From Soehngenia longivitae (lineage in GTDB: Bacteria > Bacillota > Clostridia > Tissierellales > Tissierellaceae), in the NCBI RefSeq assembly GCF_004684055.1, contig NZ_SRIB01000007.1, forward strand, positions 1 through 64,000: DNA of 64,000 bases, given 5' to 3'. Shown piece after piece: positions 17,889-26,768 of this stretch. Numbering within the stretch: position 1 is the stretch's first letter; the number at the start of each line of letters is the position of its first letter. The translations under genes were made by a program, and so were the position numbers. The notes below the pieces were generated by a model. It was not told the origin of the DNA and made no database searches. It saw nothing but the letters and a program-made list of their open reading frames with translations.

Positions 17889-19535
17889 TTGAAGAAATCT
17901 CATAAATTTATAATTTTAGCTATACTATTATCTTTCCTCACAGGATGCGGGGAAATAGATGAAAATAAATCAGATGAAGTCATTAACTCTAGTTTACAGC
18001 AAATAATTGTTGAAAATGGGGAGATAGTGTTACCATTAACAAGTTTTAAAACATTAAACCCTATATATACAGATAATCTCTATTACTTTTACTTTAGCAA
18101 ATTGATTTACGAAGGACTATTTGATTATGACGAAAATCTTCAGTTGGTACCAAAACTTGTGGAGAGTTATACCGTCAGCGGTGATGGGATGAACTTAGAG
18201 ATTAAACTAAAGGAAAATGTTCTATTCCATGATGGGACAGAACTTACATCAGAGGATGTCGTTTTTACTATTAACATTCTTAAAAATGCAGGAACTGATA
18301 GTATTTACAATATTTTGCTCAAAAATGCTTATGGAGAAAACAATAATGGGAGCATTAGTGTAAGTTCAATATCTAAATACTCATTAAGAATTCAACTCAG
18401 CAAGCCAACAACATCTTATTTAGACATATTGACATTTCCAATAATTCCAAGTTCCACTGGTGAGTTAGGGATTTCGAAAGATAATTTTACACCAATTGGG
18501 ACAGGGCCTTATAAGTTTATTGAATATGTGAATAATAAAGAAATTCGCCTTAAAGCAAATGAAGATTATTGGGGTGAAACACCTAAAATCACGAATATCA
18601 CTGGCAAAGTATTTGAAAATGAACAATTAATATTGACTGCGTTTGAAGCTGGCAAAGTAAATATTGCAAAGAGTCTAGAATATGATTGGGAAAAGTATTC
18701 AAGCAATAATAGAGTTTCAATAAAAGAATTTGTATCAGGAGAATACATAGGTATAGCTGTAAATCATGAAAACAAAATTTTTAATAGTCCAATTGGAAGT
18801 GATATAAAAAAGAGCATATTGTATGCCTTAAATAGACAAGATATAATCAAAAAAATATACTTATCACATGCTACAGCTGTTGATACGGTAATACATCCTA
18901 ATTTTTACTTAATGCCAGAATCAGCTTATTACTATGGATATAATGTTGAGAAGGCAAATATGTTATTGGACATGACTGAATATAATATTTTTAATTCTAA
19001 TAATATTCGTAGAAACGAAAATGGTGAAGTTTTAAACTTTAAACTTTTAGTTGACGGAAACGATAAGACTTCATTAGCCTTAGCAGATACAATAAAATCA
19101 TATTTGTTAGAAGTAGGAATCAATGTAGAGATTTCAGCAGTCACTGGTTCGGAAAATGACACTAACACATATTATATGAATGATTTAATGAACGGAAATT
19201 TTGATTTAGCTATATTTAAATATCAGATTGGGACTTTTCAACGCTATGAATCTCTACTTAAATCTGATTTAATAGGCAATGATAATTATTCAAGGTACAA
19301 AAACCCTATTATGGATGTTGCACTTGAAAATATTGACAAATCAATCAACGAAGAAGATAAGAAAAACTCATATGAAGAATTCTCAAAACTATTCATAGAT
19401 GAATTGCCATATATTTGTTTAATGTATACTAATGATAGTTTAATCATAGATTCTTCTATCAAAGGCGAATTAAAGCCAAATTATTTCAATATATATAATG
19501 GACTACAAGACTGCTATTTAGCTTTAGATAAGTAA
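17889..19535 (+). CDS. Oligopeptide/dipeptide-type solute-binding lipoprotein (SBP family 5), orphan
   Basis: A 548-residue extracellular receptor related to OppA/DppA. The signal peptide ends in a lipobox FLTGC with lipidation expected at C20. The mature part shows the family pattern VLPLTSFKTLNPI, LVPKLVESY and VLFHDGTELTSEDVVFT, with the C-terminal lobe ending in NIYNGLQDCYLALD. The start is TTG after AAAGGAGG. It begins right after the stop of the transglycosylase gene and is last in the polA operon. No permease or ATPase gene is near, so it must use a transporter encoded elsewhere or serve as a sensor. Its ligand is unknown. Confidence 0.88.
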   Translation: MKKSHKFIILAILLSFLTGCGEIDENKSDEVINSSLQQIIVENGEIVLPLTSFKTLNPIYTDNLYYFYFSKLIYEGLFDYDENLQLVPKLVESYTVSGDGMNLEIKLKENVLFHDGTELTSEDVVFTINILKNAGTDSIYNILLKNAYGENNNGSISVSSISKYSLRIQLSKPTTSYLDILTFPIIPSSTGELGISKDNFTPIGTGPYKFIEYVNNKEIRLKANEDYWGETPKITNITGKVFENEQLILTAFEAGKVNIAKSLEYDWEKYSSNNRVSIKEFVSGEYIGIAVNHENKIFNSPIGSDIKKSILYALNRQDIIKKIYLSHATAVDTVIHPNFYLMPESAYYYGYNVEKANMLLDMTEYNIFNSNNIRRNENGEVLNFKLLVDGNDKTSLALADTIKSYLLEVGINVEISAVTGSENDTNTYYMNDLMNGNFDLAIFKYQIGTFQRYESLLKSDLIGNDNYSRYKNPIMDVALENIDKSINEEDKKNSYEEFSKLFIDELPYICLMYTNDSLIIDSSIKGELKPNYFNIYNGLQDCYLALDK

Positions 19536-19566
19536 ACGAATATTGTTAAGATATGATATATTTTAG

Positions 19567-19595
19567 TTGAAATTAGATAAATTTGATTATATAAT
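19567..19595 (+). promoter_or_regulatory. Promoter of tRNA-Leu (GAG)
   Basis: TTGAAA (19567-19572) and a perfect TATAAT (19590-19595) are 17 bp apart. The tRNA begins 36 bp downstream. The promoter lies between the arms of a 10-bp inverted repeat at 19549-19558 and 19618-19627. Confidence 0.65.
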
Positions 19596-19631
19596 AATTA
19601 TAGTGCATTGATTTATGTATCATATCTAATT

Positions 19632-19718
19632 GCGAGTGTGCTGGAATTGGCAGACAGGCATGTTTGAGGGGCATGTGCTAGCTATAGCGTATGGGTTCAA
19701 ATCCCATCACTCGCACCA
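19632..19718 (+). tRNA. tRNA-Leu (GAG)
   Basis: A class II tRNA with acceptor GCGAGTG/CACTCGC, an anticodon loop TTGAGGG giving GAG, a variable arm, TTCAAAT T-loop and encoded CCA. A run of 13 T at 19722-19734 follows, and probably ends transcription with the tRNA fold as the upstream structure. Confidence 0.94.
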
Positions 19719-19754
19719 TTCTTTTTTTTTTTTTGCAATAAATCCCCATTTTAG

Positions 19755-19783
19755 TATACATAGATATGTTTTAATGTTATAAT
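19755..19783 (+). promoter_or_regulatory. Probable promoter of the rnf operon
   Basis: TATACA (19755-19760) and TATAAT (19778-19783) are spaced by 17 bp, 55 bp before the rnfC start. Confidence 0.5.
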
Positions 19784-19837
19784 ATGTTTTGATAGTTTAT
19801 TTAAAAACTTAATAAATATGCAAAGAGGTGTAGAGTG

Positions 19838-21160
19838 ATGGACTTTGGTAAATTAACATTTAAAGGTGGAGTTACAGTTCCTGAACATAAGGAATTGACA
19901 TGCAACAATCCTATTGAAGTATTTAAAAGTCCCAAGATAGTTTACATACCCCTACATCAACATACAGGAGCTCCTTGTGAGCCAACAGTAGCTGTTGGTG
20001 ATGTAGTGAAAATAGGGCAAAAGATAGGAAGTTCAGATGCTTTTGTTTCTGCTTCAATTCATTCAAGTGTATCCGGAATCGTTAAAGAATTATCTACAAT
20101 TTACGCTCCTAATGGCATTAAAACTAAATGTGTAGTGATTGAAAACGATGGCAAGGATGAAATGCTTGAGGATATAAAAGAAAGAAAACTTGAGAATTTG
20201 AATCAAGAAACAATAATTACTCTTTTAAAAGAAATGGGAATTGTAGGAATGGGTGGAGCTTCTTTTCCAACTCATGTAAAATATTCACCACCTAAAGATA
20301 AGAAAATTGACGTATTAATTGTCAATGGTGCAGAATGTGAGCCATATATAACAGCTGATCACAGGTTAATGTTGGAATACACTAGTGATATTATTTCCGG
20401 GATAAAAGTGGCAATGAAATCATTGAATGTAGAGAAAGCTTATATTGGTATAGAGGACAATAAACAAGACGCAATAGAAGCTTTGAAAAGAGAACTTGGT
20501 TCGGAGACTAAAATTGTTGTTGCTTCATTGAAAACTAAGTACCCTCAAGGTGATGAGAAAAGAATAATAAACGCTATAACAGGAAGAAAAGTACCACTTG
20601 GTGGACTTCCTATGGATGTCGGATGTGTCGTATCCAATGTAGCTACTATAAAAGCTATAAGTGATGCTGTATTAAAGGGCAAACCATTATATGAGCGAGT
20701 AGTTACAGTAACTGGAGCGGTGAACAATCCTAAAAACTTATTAGTTAAAATAGGAACACCAATTGAAAATTTGATTGAAGCTTGTGGAGGATTTAAAGAT
20801 AAACCTGGCAAGATAATAGTTGGTGGACCAATGATGGGGATTGCACAATTCAGTTTAAAAGCACCTATTGCTAAAGGTTCCAATGCAATAATAGTTAAAT
20901 CAATAGATGAAATAAAAAATGAAGAAGTTTATCCTTGTATAAAATGTGGTAAATGCATTGATGTATGTCCTTCAAGATTAGAGCCTTTATATTTGTCTAG
21001 TTATTCTTTAAAAAATAATTATGGGAAATGTGATGAGCTAAATGCTCTAGCTTGCGTGGAGTGTGGAGCATGTTCATATATTTGTCCAGCAAAACGACCT
21101 TTGGCAGAATCCATTAAAAAAGCTAAACGTGAGATAACTGCAAAAAGGAAGAAATCATAA
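19838..21160 (+). CDS. rnfC: Rnf complex subunit C (NADH-binding, Fe-S)
   Basis: A 440-residue peripheral subunit of the ferredoxin:NAD+ oxidoreductase that couples electron flow to Na+ or H+ export. It holds the flavin/NADH-binding SLBB region with GMGGASFPTHVK and two ferredoxin-type motifs, CIKCGKCIDVC and CVECGACSYIC, near the C-terminus. It has no long C-terminal repeat extension as in Gammaproteobacteria. ATG at 19838 is preferred over GTG at 19835 given AGAGGTG at 19824-19830. It heads the CDGEAB operon typical of Clostridia. Confidence 0.95.
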   Translation: MDFGKLTFKGGVTVPEHKELTCNNPIEVFKSPKIVYIPLHQHTGAPCEPTVAVGDVVKIGQKIGSSDAFVSASIHSSVSGIVKELSTIYAPNGIKTKCVVIENDGKDEMLEDIKERKLENLNQETIITLLKEMGIVGMGGASFPTHVKYSPPKDKKIDVLIVNGAECEPYITADHRLMLEYTSDIISGIKVAMKSLNVEKAYIGIEDNKQDAIEALKRELGSETKIVVASLKTKYPQGDEKRIINAITGRKVPLGGLPMDVGCVVSNVATIKAISDAVLKGKPLYERVVTVTGAVNNPKNLLVKIGTPIENLIEACGGFKDKPGKIIVGGPMMGIAQFSLKAPIAKGSNAIIVKSIDEIKNEEVYPCIKCGKCIDVCPSRLEPLYLSSYSLKNNYGKCDELNALACVECGACSYICPAKRPLAESIKKAKREITAKRKKS

Positions 21161-21177
21161 ATACGGAGGGTGGAAGA

Positions 21178-22146
21178 ATGGTTGAGAAAACATTAGAAAA
21201 AACTAAAGATGGTTCTTATTCTTTAGATGACAAACTCATTGTGTCACAATCTCCACATATGAGATCAGATGAGTCTGTTAGAGGAATTATGGCTGATGTA
21301 ATAATTGCTTTAATACCTGCTATGATAGCAAGCGTCTATTTTTTCGGTTTAAATGCGATGAAATTGATTCTTATTTCTGTTATTTCTGCTATATGTGCGG
21401 AAGCATTTATACAAAAGTTATTTAAAAAACCAATTAGAATCAAAGATTTAAGTGCAGTGGTCACAGGAATTCTATTAGCATTAAACTTACCAGCAGGAGC
21501 ACCATGGTGGATTGCAGTATTTGGCTCATTTTTTGGCATAATTATAGTGAAAGAATTCTTTGGAGGAATAGGTTCTAATTTTATGAATCCAGCTCTAGGA
21601 GCGAGGGCAGCTCTTATGGCATCATGGCCAAATATCATGGCTACATATACTTTTCCTGATGCAGTTAGTACCGCTACACCACTTCAGATACTAAAAGAAG
21701 GAAGCGGAAATTTACCTTCAATTCAACAAATGTTTATTGGAAATATCGGAGGAGTTATAGGGGAAACATCTGCAGTTTTACTTTTACTTGGGGGCTTATA
21801 CCTAGTTATTAGAAAAGTAATAGATTGGAAAGTTCCAACAATATATGTTTTAACTACCGCTATTATGCTGCTGATATTAGGTGTAGATAAAACTGATCTA
21901 ATTTATCATGTACTTGGTGGGGGACTTCTATTAGGTGCAATTTTTATGGCGACTGATTATTCATCTTCTCCAGTCACTCAAATGGGGAAAATAATATTTG
22001 CTGTAGGATGTGGTTTGTTAACGGCTTTATTTAGAGTTCAAGGCAATCTTCCTGAAGGAGTAACATATGCAATTCTAATCATGAATGTAGCATCTCCTTT
22101 GATTGAAAGATTCACTAAACCAAAAGTGTTTGGGGAGGTAAAATAG
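21178..22146 (+). CDS. rnfD: Rnf complex subunit D
   Basis: A 322-residue membrane subunit with about eight to nine transmembrane helices, homologous to NqrB. It carries FMN covalently through a threonine in this family; the likely segment here is AVSTATPLQI. The motif GILLALNLPAGAPWW is well conserved. The gene starts 17 bp after rnfC with a GGAGGGTGG site and ends flush with rnfG. Confidence 0.94.
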   Translation: MVEKTLEKTKDGSYSLDDKLIVSQSPHMRSDESVRGIMADVIIALIPAMIASVYFFGLNAMKLILISVISAICAEAFIQKLFKKPIRIKDLSAVVTGILLALNLPAGAPWWIAVFGSFFGIIIVKEFFGGIGSNFMNPALGARAALMASWPNIMATYTFPDAVSTATPLQILKEGSGNLPSIQQMFIGNIGGVIGETSAVLLLLGGLYLVIRKVIDWKVPTIYVLTTAIMLLILGVDKTDLIYHVLGGGLLLGAIFMATDYSSSPVTQMGKIIFAVGCGLLTALFRVQGNLPEGVTYAILIMNVASPLIERFTKPKVFGEVK

Positions 22147-22725
22147 ATGAAAGAAACAATAAAACTCGGGTTAATATTGTTTTTAGTTGCAGCAATTTCA
22201 GCAGGAGTTTTAGCTTTTGCAAACGAGGTAACTGCACCTATAATTGCTGAAATAGAGAGGCAAGGTAGTTTTGGCGCTATTGCAGAGATGTTCCCTGAAG
22301 CTGATGATTTTCAGCCTTTAGAAGAGGACGTATTGAATGAGATAATAGCCAATAACAATTTTGTTCAGGAAGTAACTAAGGCTTTAAAAGGTGAGGAAGT
22401 AATAGGGTATGGATTGAAAGTTAAATCAGTTGGTTATGGAGGAGATATAATATCTCTTATTGGTATAAATACTGAAGGAAGAATAGTTGGATTCAATGTA
22501 TTGCAAATGAGTGAGACAGCTGGACTTGGATCTAGGATTGTAGATGATCCTACATTTGCGGAATCTTTTATTGGTAAATCTGCTACTGAGAAATTAGTAC
22601 CTGTTGAAGCTCCGTCTGCAGACAACGAATTTCTTGCTTTAAGTGGTGCAACTGTTTCCACAACTGCGGTACAAGCAGCTGTCAATGGGGCGGTAGATGC
22701 ATATGTAAATTATCTTTCTAAATAG
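22147..22725 (+). CDS. rnfG: Rnf complex subunit G (FMN-binding)
   Basis: A 192-residue subunit with one N-terminal membrane helix and an FMN-binding domain exposed outside. The flavinylation motif is LSGATVSTTAV close to the C-terminus, where the second threonine of SGATxST normally carries FMN. The starting ATG directly follows the rnfD stop. No apbE flavin transferase gene is present in the window. Confidence 0.94.
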   Translation: MKETIKLGLILFLVAAISAGVLAFANEVTAPIIAEIERQGSFGAIAEMFPEADDFQPLEEDVLNEIIANNNFVQEVTKALKGEEVIGYGLKVKSVGYGGDIISLIGINTEGRIVGFNVLQMSETAGLGSRIVDDPTFAESFIGKSATEKLVPVEAPSADNEFLALSGATVSTTAVQAAVNGAVDAYVNYLSK

Positions 22726-22737
22726 CGGGGTGATTAG

Positions 22738-23340
22738 ATGAAAATCTCAGATATATTTAAAAATGGTATAATAAAACAAAATCCAATTTTTGTACAATTG
22801 ATAGGTATGTGTTCGGTATTAGCAGTATCGAGTTCTCTAAAAAATAGCGTTACCATGGCGATAGCAGTAATAGGAGTTTTAGTTTTATCAAATATTGTAA
22901 TTTCTATGATTAGAAAAGTTACACCTGAGAAAATAAGAATTCCAATTTTTATAGTTGTTATTGCAACTTTTGTAACTTTAGTTGAAATGTTAATGAAAGC
23001 ATTTATGCAATCTATGTATCAAGCTTTGGGGATATTCATTCCTCTTATTGTAGTAAATTGTATTATTTTAGCAAGAGCTGAAGCTTTTGCTTCTAAGAAT
23101 GGTGTTTTTAAATCAGCAATTGATGGAGTTGCAATGGGATTGGGTTATGGAATTGCTATAACAATTTTAGGGACAATTAGAGAGATAATAGGCTCAGGTA
23201 GCATTTGGGGTATTCAGTTATTTGGTGAAGGGTTTAAACCTGCGGCATTGTTTGTTGCACCACCAGGAGCCTTCATTTTATTAGGGATATTAATTGCTAT
23301 ATTTAGGACTGTAGTAGTAAAGAGATTTTCCGAAGAATAA
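22738..23340 (+). CDS. rnfE: Rnf complex subunit E
   Basis: A 200-residue membrane subunit with about six helices, homologous to NqrD. Family motifs include NPIFVQLIGMC, IPLIVVNCIILARAEAFA and PPGAFILLGI. The cysteine in the NCIILAR segment is one of those proposed to hold an intramembrane Fe-S cluster together with RnfA. Confidence 0.95.
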   Translation: MKISDIFKNGIIKQNPIFVQLIGMCSVLAVSSSLKNSVTMAIAVIGVLVLSNIVISMIRKVTPEKIRIPIFIVVIATFVTLVEMLMKAFMQSMYQALGIFIPLIVVNCIILARAEAFASKNGVFKSAIDGVAMGLGYGIAITILGTIREIIGSGSIWGIQLFGEGFKPAALFVAPPGAFILLGILIAIFRTVVVKRFSEE

Positions 23341-23353
23341 GGAGGGAATATAA

Positions 23354-23926
23354 ATGAATATCGTAAATATAATAATCGCCAATGTTTTTATAAACAATTA
23401 TGTTTTCTCTAGATTTCTAGGGACATGCCCATTTTTAGGAGTATCAAATAAAATGGAGACAGCTACTGGAATGGGAGTAGCAGTTACTTTTGTAACAACT
23501 TTAGCTTCAGTCATAACATTTATAATACAAAAATTAATTTTGGAAACTGCACATATTGAATATTTACAGACCATTGTATTCATATTAGTAATTGCATCTT
23601 TAGTTCAATTTGTTGAGTTAGTTTTAAAAAAGACATCACCAGCACTTTATAATGCTATGGGAGTTTATTTACCACTGATTACAACAAATTGCATCGTATT
23701 GGGAGTAGCAATATTAAATATCCAAGAAGGATACAACATATTAGAAACTGCTGCAAGCGCATTTAGTGCTGCACTAGGATTTACATTAGCTCTAGTCTTA
23801 ATGGCTTCTGTTAGAGAAAAGTTAGAAATAGCAGAAATTCATGAATCACTTGAAGGATTTCCTCTAACTTTAATAGCAGCTGGATTGATGTCTATAGCTT
23901 TTGCTGGTTTCTCTGGACTTATGTAG
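23354..23926 (+). CDS. rnfA: Rnf complex subunit A
   Basis: A 190-residue membrane subunit, homologous to NqrE and topologically inverted relative to RnfE. It has the paired motifs FSRFLGTCPFLGVS and LPLITTNCIVLGVA, whose cysteines match the proposed RnfA-RnfE membrane iron site, and about six helices. AGGAGG precedes the ATG. Confidence 0.95.
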   Translation: MNIVNIIIANVFINNYVFSRFLGTCPFLGVSNKMETATGMGVAVTFVTTLASVITFIIQKLILETAHIEYLQTIVFILVIASLVQFVELVLKKTSPALYNAMGVYLPLITTNCIVLGVAILNIQEGYNILETAASAFSAALGFTLALVLMASVREKLEIAEIHESLEGFPLTLIAAGLMSIAFAGFSGLM

Positions 23927-23937
23927 GAGGCGATTAG

Positions 23938-24771
23938 ATGGAAATAATGAATATTATAAAACCTGTACTTATTTTAGGTGGGATTGGGCTTTTGTTTGGA
24001 TCTTTACTTTCAATTGCTTCAAAAATATTTGCTGTTGAACTAAATCAAAATGTGGAAAAACTATTAAGAGTACTTCCGGGAGCAAACTGTGGGGCATGTG
24101 GTTATCCTGGATGTGAAGGCTTAGCAAAAGCTCTATCAGAAGGTAAAGCTGAACCAAACTCATGTGTAGTAGGAGGGCAAAAGGTAGCAAATGCTGTTTC
24201 AGAAATACTCGGTGTAAATGCAGGAGAGTTTGAAAAAAAAGTGGCAGTTGTTTTATGTCAAGGAGATTGTGAAAAAGCAAAGGAAAAATATATTTATCAA
24301 GGGCTAGAAGATTGTCGAGTTCAGACTACTTTAGCAGATGGGAAAAAAGAATGCTCCTTTGGATGTTTAGGGTGTGGTACTTGTTTTGATGTTTGTGCTT
24401 TTGATGCCATAACTATTGTAAATGGAATTGCCATTATAGATAGGGAAAAATGTACAGCATGTAAAAAATGTGTTGAAGTTTGTCCAAAACATATTATTGA
24501 GTTAGTTCCATACGATAACAAAGCAATAGTTAAGTGCAAGAGCGAAGATCCTGGTAAATTAGTAAGAAGTTATTGCCAAATAGGGTGTATTGGTTGTAAA
24601 ATATGCGTCAAGAATTGCCCAGAGGATGCATTTACTTTTGAAAATAACTTAGCTAAAATTGATTACGATAAATGCACTAATTGTATGGTATGCGTTGAAA
24701 AATGTCCTACTAAATCTATAGTGGATGCTACAAAACAAGATTTAATAGAAAGCAATATAATTGCTAGTTAA
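23938..24771 (+). CDS. rnfB: Rnf complex subunit B (multi-cluster ferredoxin subunit)
   Basis: A 277-residue subunit that accepts electrons from reduced ferredoxin. One N-terminal membrane helix is followed by the GANCGACGYPGC cluster domain, then four ferredoxin-type motifs: CLGCGTCFDVC, CTACKKCVEVC, CIGCKICVKNC and CTNCMVCVEKC. The number of clusters matches acetogen and clostridial RnfB. It is the last gene of the operon and is followed by a terminator. Confidence 0.95.
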   Translation: MEIMNIIKPVLILGGIGLLFGSLLSIASKIFAVELNQNVEKLLRVLPGANCGACGYPGCEGLAKALSEGKAEPNSCVVGGQKVANAVSEILGVNAGEFEKKVAVVLCQGDCEKAKEKYIYQGLEDCRVQTTLADGKKECSFGCLGCGTCFDVCAFDAITIVNGIAIIDREKCTACKKCVEVCPKHIIELVPYDNKAIVKCKSEDPGKLVRSYCQIGCIGCKICVKNCPEDAFTFENNLAKIDYDKCTNCMVCVEKCPTKSIVDATKQDLIESNIIAS

Positions 24772-24800
24772 TAGAGCTTATTACAAGCTCTATTTTTTTA
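24771..24800 (+). terminator. Terminator after rnfB
   Basis: ATAGAGCTT (24771-24779) and AAGCTCTAT (24785-24793) form a 9-bp stem with a 5-nt loop, followed by a run of seven T. Confidence 0.85.
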
Positions 24801-24908
24801 TTTAATCTAACTTGTAAATAAAAATTATTAATGATAAACTATAAAGTGTTTATGGTTGTTTTATTAGTGCTTATTTACTTAATAATTTTATGACGAAGAG
24901 GGTTTTAG

Positions 24909-25439
24909 ATGAGAAAAACCAATAAACTAATTTTTATTTCCTTGCTAGTTTCAGTAGGTCTTGCCTTAAGCGTTCTTGAATCATCTATACCTATACCAAT
25001 ACCTGTGCCTGGTGCGAAATTAGGACTGTCGAATATAGTTATATTAGTTACTCTAGTAGTCTTTGGATTTAAAGAAGGTATTATCGTATCGATGTTAAAA
25101 AGCATTTTACTTATGCTTATTACAGGGAGTGTAACATCTTTTATATATAGTTTTACTGGTGCAGTATTAAGTTGTATAGCAATGTATATATCCCATAGAT
25201 ATTTTTCTAAATTCTTTAGTACGATAGGCACTAGTGTAATTGGTGCAGTATTTCACAATATAGGACAAGTAACAATCGCAGCGATAATATTAAATAATAT
25301 AATGATTTATACTTATTTACCCTTTTTATTGCTCATGAGCTTATTCACAGGGTTTTTTGTAGGACTGACAGCACATTATATTGTTAAAAACCTAAAAATA
25401 AACTTCAACTCCATATTTGAAAGTAGGAATAAGAAATGA
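24909..25439 (+). CDS. Gx transporter family membrane protein (heptaprenyl diphosphate synthase component I-like)
   Basis: A 176-residue integral membrane protein with about five helices. The N-terminal part LSVLESSIPIPIPVPGAKLGLSN is the signature of the COG4769 Gx family, annotated in databases as heptaprenyl diphosphate synthase component I or as an S-component-like transporter. The two annotations conflict and the true function is unsettled. Such genes often follow rnf operons in Clostridia. Here it lies beyond the rnf terminator and overlaps maf by 4 bp, so it starts the maf-radC transcript. Glycine-rich GxxxG-like helices suggest a small transport module. Confidence 0.8.
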   Translation: MRKTNKLIFISLLVSVGLALSVLESSIPIPIPVPGAKLGLSNIVILVTLVVFGFKEGIIVSMLKSILLMLITGSVTSFIYSFTGAVLSCIAMYISHRYFSKFFSTIGTSVIGAVFHNIGQVTIAAIILNNIMIYTYLPFLLLMSLFTGFFVGLTAHYIVKNLKINFNSIFESRNKK

Positions 25440-26014
25440 AGAATTTTATTTTAGCTTCAGCTTCACCAAGAAGAAAAGAGATTTTTAAGCAAATCGGGAT
25501 TGACATAAAGGTTGTAGAGAGTTCTATAAATGAGAGCATAAGGACAGATGAAAGGCCAGAACAAATTGCAATGAGTTTAGCTTTTCAAAAAGCAATAGAT
25601 GTATCAAACAAAGTCGATAATTCAATTATCATCGCTGCAGATACAATTGTTGTCAAAGAAAATGAAATAATTGGAAAACCAAAGAATAAACTCGACGCAA
25701 GAAAGACTTTACAATCACTTAGTGGGCAGAAACATAGTGTGATAACTGGATTTGCTTTAATTGACAATAATAGGCTTACAAAGATTGTAGATTATGAGTT
25801 GACAGAGGTGTATTTTAAAGATTTAGATACAATTGAAATAGAGGCATATCTAGAAACTTATGAGTATTTAGATAAAGCTGGATCATATGCTATACAAGGT
25901 AAAGGTTCTTTGCTAGTTGAGAAAATCAATGGATGTTATTTTAATGTGGTTGGGCTTCCTATTTCTAAAATCAATGATTCACTTAAAAAATATTTTGATA
26001 TTTCGCTAATATAA
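25436..26014 (+). CDS. maf: Maf-family nucleotide pyrophosphatase
   Basis: A 192-residue house-cleaning NTP pyrophosphatase acting on non-canonical or modified nucleotides, once named a septum inhibitor. Motifs are FILASASPRRKEIFKQIG with the catalytic SxxR-type loop, IIAADTIVVKENEIIGKP and GSYAIQGKGSLLVEKINGCYFNVVGLP. The ATG overlaps the preceding stop. Linkage to radC and mreB is a classic Firmicute arrangement. Confidence 0.93.
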   Translation: MKNFILASASPRRKEIFKQIGIDIKVVESSINESIRTDERPEQIAMSLAFQKAIDVSNKVDNSIIIAADTIVVKENEIIGKPKNKLDARKTLQSLSGQKHSVITGFALIDNNRLTKIVDYELTEVYFKDLDTIEIEAYLETYEYLDKAGSYAIQGKGSLLVEKINGCYFNVVGLPISKINDSLKKYFDISLI

Positions 26015-26034
26015 TGAAGATAATAGGAGATAAT

Positions 26035-26742
26035 ATGGGAAAATATTTGTTAGAGGATAAAAAATACACTATTAAGGAAATGCCAATAAACGAAAGACCT
26101 AGGGAAAAATTAATCGCATACGGCCCAGAGTCATTATCTAATGCTGAACTCATAGCTGTGATAATAAGAACTGGGCAGGGAAATGCAACAGCGATTGATT
26201 TAGCTAACAAAGTTATTGGAATGGATAAAAGAGGAATTGTGCATCTTGCAGATGCTAGTATAGATGATTTAAAACAAATAAATGGCATAGGTGAATGTAA
26301 AGCTGCACAGATAATTGCTGCATTAGAATTGGCTAAGAGAATAAAGAAAGTAAATCCATACGAAAACATAAGAATTTCAGAACCCTATCAAATAGCACGA
26401 ATTTTGATTGATGAGATGAAATTCTTAACTAAAGAGCATTTTAATATTGTTCTATTAGACACTAAAAATCAAGTTATTTCGATTGAAAATATATCTATAG
26501 GTAGCCTTAACTCATCAATAGTACACCCTAGAGAAGTATTTAAAGAGGCTATAAAGAAAAGTTCAAACTCAATCATACTTGCACATAATCACCCAAGCGG
26601 TGATGTCATACCAAGTGATGAAGATATCTCAATTACGCGTAGATTAATTGAATCTGGCGATATAATTGGCATAAAAGTGATAGATCATATCATAGTTGGA
26701 AATGAAAATTACTTAAGTATGAAAGAAAAAAATTATATTTAA
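26035..26742 (+). CDS. radC: RadC family JAB-domain protein
   Basis: A 235-residue protein with an N-terminal helix-hairpin-helix ([24 protein letters not shown]) and a C-terminal JAB/MPN metalloprotease-like domain with the zinc motif [14 protein letters not shown]. RadC is no longer considered a general repair protein; its biochemical role is unclear. AGGAG at 26026-26029 supports ATG at 26035 rather than the in-frame ATG at 26014 next to the maf stop. Confidence 0.93.
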   Translation: MGKYLLEDKKYTIKEMPINERPREKLIAYGPESLSNAELIAVIIRTGQGNATAIDLANKVIGMDKRGIVHLADASIDDLKQINGIGECKAAQIIAALELAKRIKKVNPYENIRISEPYQIARILIDEMKFLTKEHFNIVLLDTKNQVISIENISIGSLNSSIVHPREVFKEAIKKSSNSIILAHNHPSGDVIPSDEDISITRRLIESGDIIGIKVIDHIIVGNENYLSMKEKNYI

Positions 26743-26768
26743 AAATCATATTTATATGGAGGAATATT

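Noticed and set aside
17889-19535. Complete oligopeptide ABC transporter operon
   Set aside because: No permease or ATPase genes flank the binding protein; the neighbours are a transglycosylase and a tRNA.
21336-21638. Minus-strand open frame inside rnfD
   Set aside because: It overlaps conserved membrane helices of RnfD and has no recognisable domain or start signal.
23969-24280. Leucine-rich minus-strand open frame inside rnfB
   Set aside because: It is antisense to cysteine motifs of RnfB; its composition follows from the real gene and it has no ribosome binding site.
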